Part shown: piece after piece, positions 36,961-48,029 of the stretch | Layout: each line of letters starts with the position of its first letter | Numbering within the stretch: the first letter of the stretch is position 1 | Source: Strigamia acuminata | Lineage: Eukaryota; Arthropoda; Chilopoda; Geophilomorpha; Linotaeniidae | Direction: 5' to 3' | Assembly (NCBI GenBank): GCA_949358305.1 | Contig: OX442318.1 | Coordinates: 14,118,517 to 14,182,516, forward strand | Length of the DNA stretch: 64,000 bases | Notes under the pieces: model-generated | What the model was told of the DNA's origin: nothing | Seen by the model: only the letters and a program-made list of their open reading frames with translations | Databases searched by the model: none | Translations under genes and position numbers: made by a program

Positions 36961-37180
36961 AAGCATCTTACACTTGGCTTCGCGTGTCCGGTATCTTGAT
37001 GGTCGATTCAAACTTCACATCACATTCTGCAAATTGCATGGGTAACCATCTAGTTTACACACAATTGCAGAACATGAATTTTAGAAATGAAAACTTGTTG
37101 TGGGCGATAAACAATTTATTTTACACTTTCGTCTTTTCGTGTTTTTGCACTCGCAAAGACAAAAGTGGGATGTAGCGTTT

Positions 37181-37275
37181 GAATTGGTGTTTGGGTCTAT
37201 TTTTTTGTATCACTACACAAGTGAAATGGCTCGGCCAATTGGAGAAAGGACCATCTTGGAATTAACAAGAGTATA
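37181..37275 (-). mobile_element. R1 MITE end, reverse orientation
   Basis: Read on the minus strand it starts TATACTC and contains TTGGCCGAGCCATTTCACTT followed by GTGTAGTGATAC, matching the left end of the copy at 40.3 kb over about 90 bp. The remainder is absent or too diverged. Confidence 0.55.
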
Positions 37276-38149
37276 GATGCTGAGTTAAACTTAAGCAGTT
37301 CGATTTGTCAGGTAAAATAACATTTTGTGCAAATAGTACGCGGGTAAATTCTTCAAACTTTTATGGCATGCAAATTCTCCAAAGAGAAAACAAAAAAATT
37401 TAAAATTGTGAATTATATGACAAAAACTATTATTCTTTTTTACGTGATACTTTTCTTATCTTGAGAGGATCAAGCAGAGAATCCGAAGTGCTTCGACTTA
37501 TGTATCCAGCAGGCGACTAAGGTTATGACATTCTCAAGCCACTTTTTACTGCTGCACACATTTTCAATGCCAAAAGTCTTCAAACCTGTGAAAGATTGAT
37601 GATGTACCCACATTCCCAATACCAATCTATAAATTATTGCCCTTGCATCCAATTCCCCAAACACTTCAAACAGAAATCCCCAATCAATTACCTCTTTTTC
37701 CATTGACAAAAAAAAAGTCCAGACTACATTTTTCTACTCAACTCCATGTCTCCATAGCCAGGTTTTATTACCAAATTTTATTATCAAATTATTAATACTC
37801 AATTTGATTATAATCTTAACATTTCTTGTTTTTAATTCCAAGTTATAAAAAATGTTAATTTAGTTTCATTCCTTTCTAAAACCTAGCAATTTAGTGCAAT
37901 AAAGCAAGTGCATGTCTTCAGATGAAACAGTTTGTCAAACGTAAATACCGTAGCAAAAATATACCTCCTCGACCAATCATGCACAACATCACAAGATACC
38001 CCGATGAACCTTCGTCAATAATATAGGTACACTAATTAGCTTGCAATATTTGTGATATTTTCACAAACACACAACCGCAAGATAAGCTTAGCAAGGTAAC
38101 CTTTTCCAGCAAAGACAAAAGTTAATCTTAGCTTCCGTATGGTTAAAAA

Positions 38150-38405
38150 ATACATTGAATTTATACTGCAATGTATTGCGCTGTATTTTGAAACGCATTG
38201 GGTTTAACAAGAATGCATTTTTAAATAAATTTGTGCGTGCCATTGGTTTGCAAATGATATACATTTTGTAAAATGTATTACAAAATGCATTTATTCAATT
38301 TGTAGTATGAAATGCATTATTTAATGTACAAATAAATACTTCGTTCTGCAAAATGCATTGAAATGCATTACATGGAAAGCAATATATTGTAAAATGTATT
38401 TTTGA
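38150..38405. repeat. ATGCATT-rich repeat with internal palindromes
   Basis: AATGCATT, AAATGCATT and AAAATGTATT motifs recur at least eight times in both orientations over 250 bp, including a stem ATACATTTT-GT-AAAATGTAT at 38259-38278. The pattern resembles the interior of a foldback or MITE-type element. No terminal duplication was recognised. Confidence 0.45.
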
Positions 38406-38919
38406 GTCACGTGTGACTCCATAATTGGAAAGTAACTTATTAATTTTGATTTTTGAAATTTGAGTTATTTGATAATTAAAATGCATAGGTCGATTAATAT
38501 ATTTTATTCTTACTTTTAAAAAATATAAATAAACATTCCACATGGCCTTTTCTGCATCAAATATTGATTCCCACAACAAATTCTCCCCCAGACCACTTTA
38601 CCCACTTATTATGCATTCATATAAAAAGAATGGAAGTGAAAAAAGAAAAAGACGACTAACCTGAACTACAACAAAAGGAGAAAATAAAAACCTACAATTT
38701 TTTTCGTATTGACAAAAGTGCAGTTTCCTGCTACTCCTTTTTTTTTTTATCTCGCTTTCCTGATTTTCTTTCCAATTTACTCAACCAATAAGGTTGGGTG
38801 GAGGATGTTCTATCTCACTTTGAAATGAATTCAATGCAGACCCAAGTCAATACAAACACAGACAAGTAAAAGCAGCACCACACCCTGATATAAATGATGC
38901 AAAAATATGAGAGAGAAAA

Positions 38920-38942
38920 TAATAAAAATAAAAATAAAAATA
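38920..38942. repeat. (AAAAAT)n simple repeat
   Basis: Four A-rich hexamer units. A similar run is at about 45350-45371. Confidence 0.85.
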
Positions 38943-39474
38943 GAAATCTTATTTTAAAAATTTTTTTAAAAAAGGGCTGTGAAAAGATCATGTTTAGAAA
39001 TTATGTTTGTAATTTTAAATTACTTCATTCATAAACTTCACATCAGTCCATTACCCACAAAGAATGACACTATCAAAATGGATAATGGTTGAGTTAAACT
39101 CAGTGTTTAATAACCCCTCAAATATATACAGCATCTAAAAAATAATGTAAGAAATGTTGAATAAGTATGGCTCTTTTCAAACATAAAAAAAAAACTTTTT
39201 TTTAATGTTTGTCATGCTCGAGATAATTAAATTCACAAAAATTATTATCATCATTATTTTTTAAATCAAGCAACAAAAAGTTCATTTTAGTCTGGTTTAT
39301 CAGCTTTAAACCAGTCCAAATGTACATTGTACATAGCCATAGGTTGTTTTAAGGCTGTTAAATGGGAAATATTTAAAAAATACCAAAAATCTTGAAAAAA
39401 ATCGGGGCGCACATCTAGCGCGACAACAGTGTACCGCGACAAGCCGCCCCAAAAAAATGGTTTTGCATCAAAAA

Positions 39475-39560
39475 ACCAGTAAGGTTAGTTTCGCAGGGGG
39501 TCAAGGAGGTCTCCGCCCCCCTTGTTAGCCCTTCTTAAGAATTAAAAAAAAAAAACCCAA
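39475..39560 (+). repeat. GC-rich repeat block, copy 1
   Basis: CCAGTAAGGTTAGTTTCGCA, then GGGGGTCAAGGAGG, CCCCCCTTGTTAGCCCTTCT and an A-rich AAACCCAA segment. The reverse complement of 62201-62280 shows the same order of blocks. Function unknown. Confidence 0.5.
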
Positions 39561-40311
39561 AATACATGTAGCCGCAGTTTCCAAAGTCGCGATAGATAGT
39601 GTGGCGCTAGATGACATGGCCCTAAAAAATTGCAGTTTTACTTGTTTTGTTGTCTAGACTTGACGCACATAGCGACTCAAAGTAAACTAAACCGGCCACC
39701 ATTTTTGAAGTTGATCGCCAAAACGCTCAAGGTAAAGTACAAATTTACATTCAAAATATGGATTAAACAAACACTATAACCGTTTATTTTTTAAAAAAAT
39801 GGTTTTATTCAAATGACTTTCTGAATGCAGCCAGCACACATTATGCAATATCCCCAAGAATCTCAATAACTAAGAAAACATTGCAATATTTTAATTGAAA
39901 ATAAGACATTGGATTGCTCCAATTCTTATGGATTCTTCTTCCTATTCATTCTGCTTCAATTGCACTTCACTTCAACGCAACACAAAAACTGGCCATGAGG
40001 TAATCCTTTCAAGTATGCACTTGACCCTAAAACAGACAGAACGTGACCAAGAGATCCACTTGTTTGATTAATCTCATGCAAGTCATGCTTTCTCTCATCT
40101 CAAAGAAGGTAATGCTTGCTATCCTTGAGTAGATACTTATCAGCCCAGAAAAGGCAAGTTGAGAATCTTCAGAATTACCTCAACTTTTGTTTGCTATTCC
40201 AAACTTGCTGCCATCTTTTGGATACTCAGAAATTTCATCATCTCCAGGCACCAAATTAGCCCTACATTAAGACTATCTTTAAGTTGGCTTGATATTTCCA
40301 ACATTCACATA

Positions 40312-40702
40312 TACTCTGGCTCACTATAAGATTGGCCTATTGCCTATTGGACGAGCCATTTCACTTGTGTAGTGATACCAAAAAATAGATCAAAACACTG
40401 GCTGACATTTTGACTGCTTTCCAGACAAAACAACCAATAAAAAAATTAGAAAATTGTTTGCTTTCCTAACAAAGCAAGCAATAAACTGAATAAACATGAA
40501 TTTTAAAATAAAAACAGCATAAATCTTTATTTTATGAATTGAAAAAACATTTTCTTATAAAATACAAATAACATTACATCATTTCAATTATTAAAGTAAT
40601 CAAACAAATTAAAAACAAAACAAAACTACTTTTCCTGCCTGCAGTTAGAAGTAATGAGCATGGGCCAATGGAAAATAAGCCAATCTTATAGCGAGCAGAG
40701 TA
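40312..40702. mobile_element. Full-length diverged R1-type MITE
   Basis: Ends TACTCTGGCTCACTATAAGA and, reverse complemented, TACTCTGCTCGCTATAAGAT are flanked by TA. The internal sequence shares the CCTATTGG...GAGCC, CACT(T/G)GTGTAGTG and AACTACTTTTCCTG segments with the nested copy near 20.7 kb, so it is a subfamily of the same 0.4-kb element. Confidence 0.65.
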
Positions 40703-40789
40703 TAGTTGCAAGGCCGGCTTAAAGCACAATCGAGCAATGCAACCGCACAGAGCGCCAAAACTTAAAGGCGCATTAATGTGCCCCAAATT

Positions 40790-40936
40790 TACCGTATTAC
40801 TCCGCTTTAAGCGGCATGATGCTATAGCGCGAGTTTAATCAGACAGCTGATAAACCCCGTTGTCACCTGCATTTGTAATTGAAATTTCCAAAGTTGATTA
40901 TTATACTTACAGCGGCATGCCGCTTCAAGCGGGTAA
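40790..40936. mobile_element. Short inverted-repeat element with CCGCTT...AAGCGG ends
   Basis: TTACTCCGCTTTAAGCGGCA on the left corresponds to the reverse complement of the CGGCATGCCGCTTCAAGCGG segment, followed by GTAAA, on the right. The arms are 25-30 bp with several differences, and the ends contain their own small palindromes. The middle is AT-rich and noncoding. Class unknown. Confidence 0.45.
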
Positions 40937-43900
40937 AGGCTAGTTTACAATGCTGTAAAGCGACTAGCGAAATTTAATTGTTGCGCAAACTTTCTGCCAA
41001 GCGAGTTCAGAATTGAACATTTTCTATTCACTTTTTTCTTAACAATTTACGCAACCGATGTTCTGCGCTTCGCATGGTTGCAAACAACAATTCGCAGCAT
41101 TGTAAACAAGCCAAATAAAAACGGATTTTAGTGTTCATGCATTCAAAACAATGTACGACAAACTGCACAAACAAAAATTGCACGGGGCGTTGATAAATCT
41201 ACATAGGGATTAATGGGTTCGCACTACGGAGTAAACAAGCACGTGAATATGCAATCCAGAACAAGTTCACAATCATTATCAACATGGCTGCACCAACGGA
41301 AGATCAAATCCTTCGTTCCCGATTTGCCACCACAGCTTAGCACTTTGCACTGGATGGGAATTTTGTTGACACTGCTATCTAAACAAATCGAATCCAACAA
41401 TTTAATTCCGTTAGATAAACAATATTCAGCAACTCATGACTCGCACGAATGAATTTTGCAAATTAAATATTCATTACACACCAACCGACAAAACTCCCAC
41501 ACATGACATCACTCCGCGAATTAAATAAACAAAACAACATTTCGCTCAAAACAAAAGTGGCTCCATTTGTAATTTCCAGTTCAAGTTACAGCAAATTATG
41601 ACCAAAAAAATCTCCTAAAACATTATTCCAAAAATGAATTCCAGAAAGAAAAAAAATAAAAGAAAATAAAGAATGCACATGACAAAATTGAAAAGCTCCT
41701 TTATGAAATTGAGCAGACTAAACCTTTTATTTCCACAAAGTTGCGTCGTACCCAGATTTATTATTAACACAGACATTCAGCAGTCAATCTACATGGATGG
41801 ATGGATGGAAAGTGCAACGTCGACCAGCACTCATGTGAAATGTCCCGTTCAATAAAAATGTCAAGATTTCAAACTGCAGCGTGCCATGATTGAAAGCTGA
41901 CTAAACTCCTTACCCGTCAACTTTATACACGCTATTATAAAACATAACTGTCGTAAAAATAAGAAAATATACAGCAAGCCACATCTGAAATATCAACAAT
42001 ATTCCTAAACAATATTCCTTCTTTTTAATGGTTTTTTATTTAACTTGACTTGAATGTTTGTTTCAACTTCCGGTGCACAGTAGCGCCACCACTGGTATAT
42101 TTTAACTAAAATGGAATCCAGATTGTCAGGGTCAACTCTAAATCTGCTTCGTTTTTAATTATAAAGTGCTCAATAAATTCTGAAGCCAGGCTAATCCTGG
42201 TTAAAATAAAAATTCCTATCTGCCCATATATTTTGTTTTTCCATTTTAATGTGGAAAAGTCCATAAGTTTGCAATTATCAGTGCGTACACGGCAATCACG
42301 AAAAAATCTGCGACAGTCGCGCACTCTGGCAGTGATTTGAAGCACCATTATAAAGCCTTTTTCCAAAAACCTAGTTTTTTACTTTACTTGTTATTGTCTT
42401 TGTCTGCTTGAATGTAAATTTGGTGTCATTTGATCTAGTCACTTAACTGCATGCGCACAACATTGAAACTTCAATTGCAGTTAAACAGCCTTCAAAGAAC
42501 TTTTCTTGCGCTAATTTATTTTTCTGTTGTCGATCCACGACTCGCAAAGTGGCTAAAATTCAGTCTGAATTTGCACTTTCATCTAAAGTGGCAAAATGTC
42601 AGCTCTCTTGCCCTTTAAAATGGCCATATCAAGTTCACTGTTTATTTTAGCTATTCGTTTATTTATTTACTTTTTAAAGTTGATTCTGACCCCAACTGCA
42701 GAGAACATCGTCGAAAAGCTGCCCTTTAAAGCAAACTTCATCATATATCACCATCAAACTACCAACAATTTTCTTTTTTTAATGAAACAAATATTTCATC
42801 CACCATCTCGCTTCACTCTTTTAAAAATTTACTCTCGTCTCCACTTTCAAATACCAGACTCATTTTTCTTCTCAAAATTACAAAAACCAAAGAATATGGC
42901 AATTACTAGCAACTTGAGCGATCTACACAAAATTGAAACCAATGTTATCTCAATTCATTTTCAGTTTTCGTACAAGATGTCTCAATCAGTACCGATTCTT
43001 GTGCTACCACTGACGAAATACACAAAAATACCGCATACTAGGTCATGGTACTTTTTTCCCCAACAGTCTGCCTGAACACAGCCCCATTGACCAAAGATGT
43101 TCTACGGTCTTCTTTAGAATCGTCCCCAAGGAGCCGACCACAATCAGGAAAACCCCGGCGCAAAGGGTGCCACTAAAGAGCAAATCAACAGCCGGGTCCC
43201 CAATAGACCGCGGGTCTCTAATAAAGCACGAAGAAATTCTAAATTTTCTAATTAGACCAATATACGGTGGGGAAAATCTGGATTTTGTAATTTTTAATGT
43301 AGGCCTATATTTAAATTTATTTAAATTTATTCAAAATATGTCTACATTTTTTTGAGAGACCCTGTGTAAACCGATCGAAGCTGAACCAATCGCAAGCTTG
43401 ATTTCCAGTCACGAGACATTTATTTCTTTTGGTTGCGAAAAGTGCAATTGAGTTTTCATATCGAGTTACACCAAATGTGCGGTCTATTTGTTTTCAAGCA
43501 GAAGTCTGCATTAATTCTCGAGATAAGAACAAAGCAGAGCTTAAGAAAAATTACCCACGACTTTTTATTTGTTAATTATTTGCCTACTTTTAGTGAGAAT
43601 TAAAGACAATAGCGCAGAGCATCGTTAAGCCCTGTTAGAAAGTCTGTGTTCCCTTCCATTAGCAAGATAATTAAACTAATGAATAAAATTCAGATTACAA
43701 GACTTGTAAACAAAAACTCTCACTAATTACCCCAATCCTTCTAGAATAAAAATAAGTTAAAATAATAAAAACCTTTAAAAAGCACCTACCATTGGTCAAA
43801 TCGGCGAAACAGTCACCCGGTTGTTATTTATTATAATGATGATAATAAATGTTAATGTTCTTACCTAGAAATAAAGAAAAAGAAACATATAGAACTTCAA

Positions 43901-44244
43901 TTTCATAGTAAACAAATAAAGAAATCATATTAAGGGTTTAAGAAGAACTGCACTTATCTCAACTTTCTTTCAAACTTAAAACTTCAAATTTATGATAAAG
44001 AGAGACAAGAAAAGAAAGAGCAGTAAAAGAAATGACTGATGATGCAATGTCACTGGCTCACAGCCAGATACTATGGAAACAAGCCTACCCAAGCACGACT
44101 TAGGCATAAAATAGGCTTATTCCCATAAAGTAACGTTGCTATTGGCCTTTCATTAACTATTCAACTATCTTTAGAGAAATTTCATAATCTGTCCTAACGC
44201 ATTTAAGCACCCCTGCCCCTTGTGATCCCCCGCCACTCTTGGGC
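40937..44244. other. Noncoding, with an open block at 43.08-43.25 kb
   Basis: The 159-codon plus frame from 42596 shows no domain and typical AT-driven composition. The block at 43081-43250 is GC-richer and open on both strands; see findings. No gene is accepted. Confidence 0.4.
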
Positions 44245-44325
44245 TGCAGCCCTTTTATCCCAATGGTTAAGGTGGCCATGCGTCCACCTCCTGCCCCCAA
44301 ATTTCAGGTTGAAATGTGTAGAAAT
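44245..44325 (+). mobile_element. tRNA-derived SINE head (degenerate)
   Basis: The TCCCAATGGTTAAGGTGGCC block carries a good pol III A box (TGGTTAAGGTGG, from 44264). About 43 bp on, AGGTTGAAATG resembles a B box (GGTTCRAATCC) with a C to G change. The spacing fits a tRNA-like promoter, and the stem arms GGTGGCC...CCACCT are tRNA-like. No proper acceptor stem or CCA remains, so I call it a SINE head or tRNA pseudogene, not a working tRNA. Confidence 0.4.
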
Positions 44326-47300
44326 TAAAGTTGTTCAAAACGTTCAGGGATTTTACCTAAACTCAATAAACTTTCAGGATTATGGCAAGCAAAATTTAAA
44401 GCATTTTTTGTCCACGAATGTCCGGCAGTAGTGGATAGCACAAACAATCGTTCCATCGTTTGTCGAGACAAGAATGCCGACCACCTCTAAAAAGTCGTTT
44501 TGTTTGCTTTTGATGTTCTAGGTTAGGTTTAACCTCCTGTTGGAGAAAAATCAACACCCACGACAGTTGATAACATTCATACACAAGTAAACCATTGTTT
44601 AAATCAATTATTAACTCTCATAGTTAGATTCAACTATACTACTAATAATAATAATATTATGCACACAGGTCTTAAACCAATAGCCTGATGAACCGCCAGT
44701 AGTTAAATCTTACTTTTATACAATATTCAAACAAAAAAATAACATTAATTTAATTTACTTCTATGAGAACAAGGCCTAAAACAGATCAATCAAATCACTT
44801 TGTACATTGAGCTCTTTGTTTAAACCAGTCTAAATGCAGATTTTAGATGGCCGTTTTGTTGGGATTTACGGATGGTCAAGTCCGTCGCTGACCGCCAGGG
44901 AAGAAATTGTGGCGGCGACGTGACGTCCAGCGAGATGAGGCGATTAGCCAATCTTAGTGTACTTTGAGATATACAAGTATTTAACTCTTTGATTTTGATT
45001 GAATAAAACACTTGTAAATTATTTGTAAACCTGATTGTAGTGTAACTTATGCCATATTCCAACACGTTTAACAACAAAAGGCGGGCTAACTTCCCGACTG
45101 CAGCTTAGTTGCCGAACTTCTCCAAGTGAGCAAAGTCACGTGATTAAGGTCTCTTCTTTCTTTCTCCTCCATTTATCCCTCCCTTCGACTTTCTCTCCAG
45201 TGAACAAGTGCCAAATCAAATCAAGGGACTTGAAGGCATTGAGCCCAATTACCAAACCAGGAAGGAGGAAAGAGAAAAGGACGAAAAAGATCATCCGAAA
45301 TATCAAAGTTCGAATAAATAAAAGAAACAAACACAAATAATTACGACAAGAAAATAAAAATAAAAATAAAAATCAACAAGTTTTAATTACGCGAGTCAAT
45401 GCGAGTTTTGCATGTTCCCACAATTAATGCTGTTCATGGCCAGACTTGACTAAAGGCTCATTCAAGTGTACACAATCAAGACAAACCTTCAACTGACCTC
45501 ATGTTCGCAGACCTCCATTTTAGCGAGTCAATTAGCAGCAAGGCAGTTAATTGCTCGAAATGAACATGCATCTACTCGAGTTATTAGAATAAAGATGGCA
45601 GCCAACTGTCACTGTTCGTGTGCGGCCGACTGGAGTGAGGGGGATATTTTATCTGCTCTCACGCACACTGGGTTTAATTCATCGCACCCCTACTCTGCAT
45701 GTCTTTTTTTTTAATGTAATGATGCTTTAAGCTAAGGGAGGGTGGGAAACGTAGAATATTGCAACAAAAAATGTAAATCATTAGCAAAGAGAGTCATTTT
45801 AAGTGATGGACGACTTCCTCGAGAAATGAACCACGCAAGGACATCGCAGAAGCATTAATATCATTAATGCATTGGCTCTCAAACTTTTCTAATTTTCTAC
45901 TATTACGTAACACAAACATTTTACTAGGCACATTCACAGAGTCTAAACGCTGTTTTATACAAGATATTTTAACTGCAGTTGGACTGTACACGACATTTAA
46001 GCAACAAAACATGTTTAACTGCAAGATAACATGCATTTGTGAATCACCAAATACCCTGTTTCTTCGATCACACGAAATAGCGTATTCGACTACTTGGCGC
46101 TTCATTCAAATGTAAATTTGATATTCTTTTGATCTGGTCGGCTGAACAGAAGATTGTGCATACAGTAAGTAATAGCCGCCAAATTAGTCCCCCTCAGTCA
46201 CCATTTTAACCTTTTACACTTTTCAAACTGTTTTTGCATTCAAACCATATTTACGAACTGTTAACCCAATTATACACATATAAAAACGGCAAAAGGCTGG
46301 TTAAAAATCGGGTAAAAATCGGGTAACAATCGGGTAAAAATCGGGTACAGACGAATTAAAATGGGTTTTAAATCAAATTTAATGAAAAAATTGCAGTCAA
46401 GTGTTAAAACGTCCAAATACGATTAAAATTAAAAATATATATATATCGAAATGTCGATCTATTTGATTTTCGACGAAACACGAATTCCTATATTTCGTAG
46501 ATAATTTAAACCATTTTTAAAATTTAGCAAAATGGGATTCAGCGAAATGTGCCTAGATAAACAAACCAAACTAACCAACTTTTCGAATGCACCCGCTGCC
46601 TACAGACACGTGACAAGTTAAAAACCAACGATTTTATGCACGGTAATGGAATTCTATTTTATGGTCTCCAGTTTGTTCAAGTTAAAAATCGATTTTATTG
46701 GCTTTTTTTTTTCTTTTTACTCAAAAAAAAAAAAAAAAAAAAGAAAGTTATTTAAAAAAAATCAATATTGTATAAAAAGTGTGTCGTAAAAAGTAGATCA
46801 ATGTGGAATATAATTTTGTCAATACGGCAGAAAAAGATGGATGTGCTTTGAAAATAGCACAAAAAAATAAAAAAAATTAAAAAAAAAGCAAAAGATAATA
46901 ATAAAATCGATTAACGTTTATTTTGATCGCCTCGGCTTGAAATTATTCCACATTCTCGCTTAAAACAAACTTTCAATATCCGATGTAATCGAAACCACAT
47001 GACACCTCGCCTAACCCCTTTTGACGCACCCAAATCAGCTTTCCAAACCGCACGAAACTAAAGATCAAAATCAACCAACAACAAACCAAAGCGTCCTCTA
47101 GCGGCAACTGACACTCGCTTCGATTATATCAGCTCGCCATCTAACAATTTATAACTCATTTAATCCACTAGTCACGACGTAGATAAAGCGGAGTAGCTGC
47201 TATCGCCTGGATTAAACCATCAGAAAATTACTACGCTCCAACAATAGCGTCAAACTATTATTGCCATTGACCCACTTGCTGCCCCTTGTTATCCAAACCC

Positions 47301-47845
47301 AGACAATCACCTTCTGCTCATTCCCGCCCAGGGGTCACCCAATAACGTGACTGTGTTGAGTGACAGGCCCTCCATGTCCAAATGATCGAACTTATCGTCA
47401 AACACGATCAATTTGCCCCGATTCTGGCGATTGTAGCAATTATGACGCCATCTTACATTTTGGAACTCGGAGTAAATGCATTTGTGTCATTATTTTCACA
47501 AATTCGATTGTGACAATGTATACCACATTTCTTCGATTTAGAGTCCGATGTAAGAGTCGCCCTCAAATAATAACCGGAGCAATGGTGACAACGGTTGATG
47601 TGCAAAAATTGCCAAAAACTACATTTTTGTATACAAAAAGGCATTTTAATCAGCAAAAATTTACTTTTTACAGCCAAAATTTCTTAAGTAATTTCTACTT
47701 AACGTCTCTATTATACCCAAGTCTATTGGGGGCCCGCGCACTATGAGAAGTTTTAAAAAAACAAACTCAAAACGAAAGTAAAACGAATGGAATTAATAGA
47801 AAACGACCACTACTAAGTACAATTAAAGAGAGTCGCCCTTGAATA
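44326..47845. other. AT-rich noncoding DNA
   Basis: Only the 11-bp tandem and simple A-rich tracts (46726-46742) are notable. Frames at 44820-45077, 45466-45714 and 45794-46105 have no recognised domain or splice support. Confidence 0.45.
46301..46346 (+). repeat. 11-bp tandem repeat, about four units
   Basis: The unit TAAAAATCGGG repeats four times, one with an A to C change. A short minisatellite with no visible role. Confidence 0.9.
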
Positions 47846-48029
47846 CAGTCGAAACTCTTTATAACGAATCGCAAGAGACCCGAAAAATCAATTCGTTATA
47901 ACGAGAATTTGTTATATCGAAATATTTTAACATGGTGTTCTATGGCCAGCCAACCAAACCAGCCATTTTTAGGTATTCGTTTTCTCGATAATTCATTACA
48001 TCACGATTCGTTATAAAGAGTTTCGACTG
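47846..48029. mobile_element. 184-bp pogo-like MITE
   Basis: Ends CAGTCGAAACTCTTTATAAC in perfect inverted orientation (about 26 bp), flanked by TA at 47844-47845 and 48030-48031. Internal TTCGTTATAACGAGAATTTG and TCGATAA motifs are typical of this group. It has no coding capacity. The long, nearly perfect terminal repeats suggest moderate age. Confidence 0.8.

Larger units (their letters stand above)
31261..37180. other. Noncoding, with one coding-like block at 31.59-31.90 kb
   Basis: At 31590-31901 the plus strand holds an 88-codon frame (includes ALRRPVLKLITKTAIKYAAL) in less AT-rich DNA. No family is recognised, and it may be a retroelement remnant. The rest, including 35.86-35.95 kb with pieces of the dispersed repeat, is noncoding. 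Confidence 0.4.

Noticed and set aside
42596-43075. 159-codon plus-strand frame
   Set aside because: No domain, AT-driven composition, no start context or neighbouring exon evidence.
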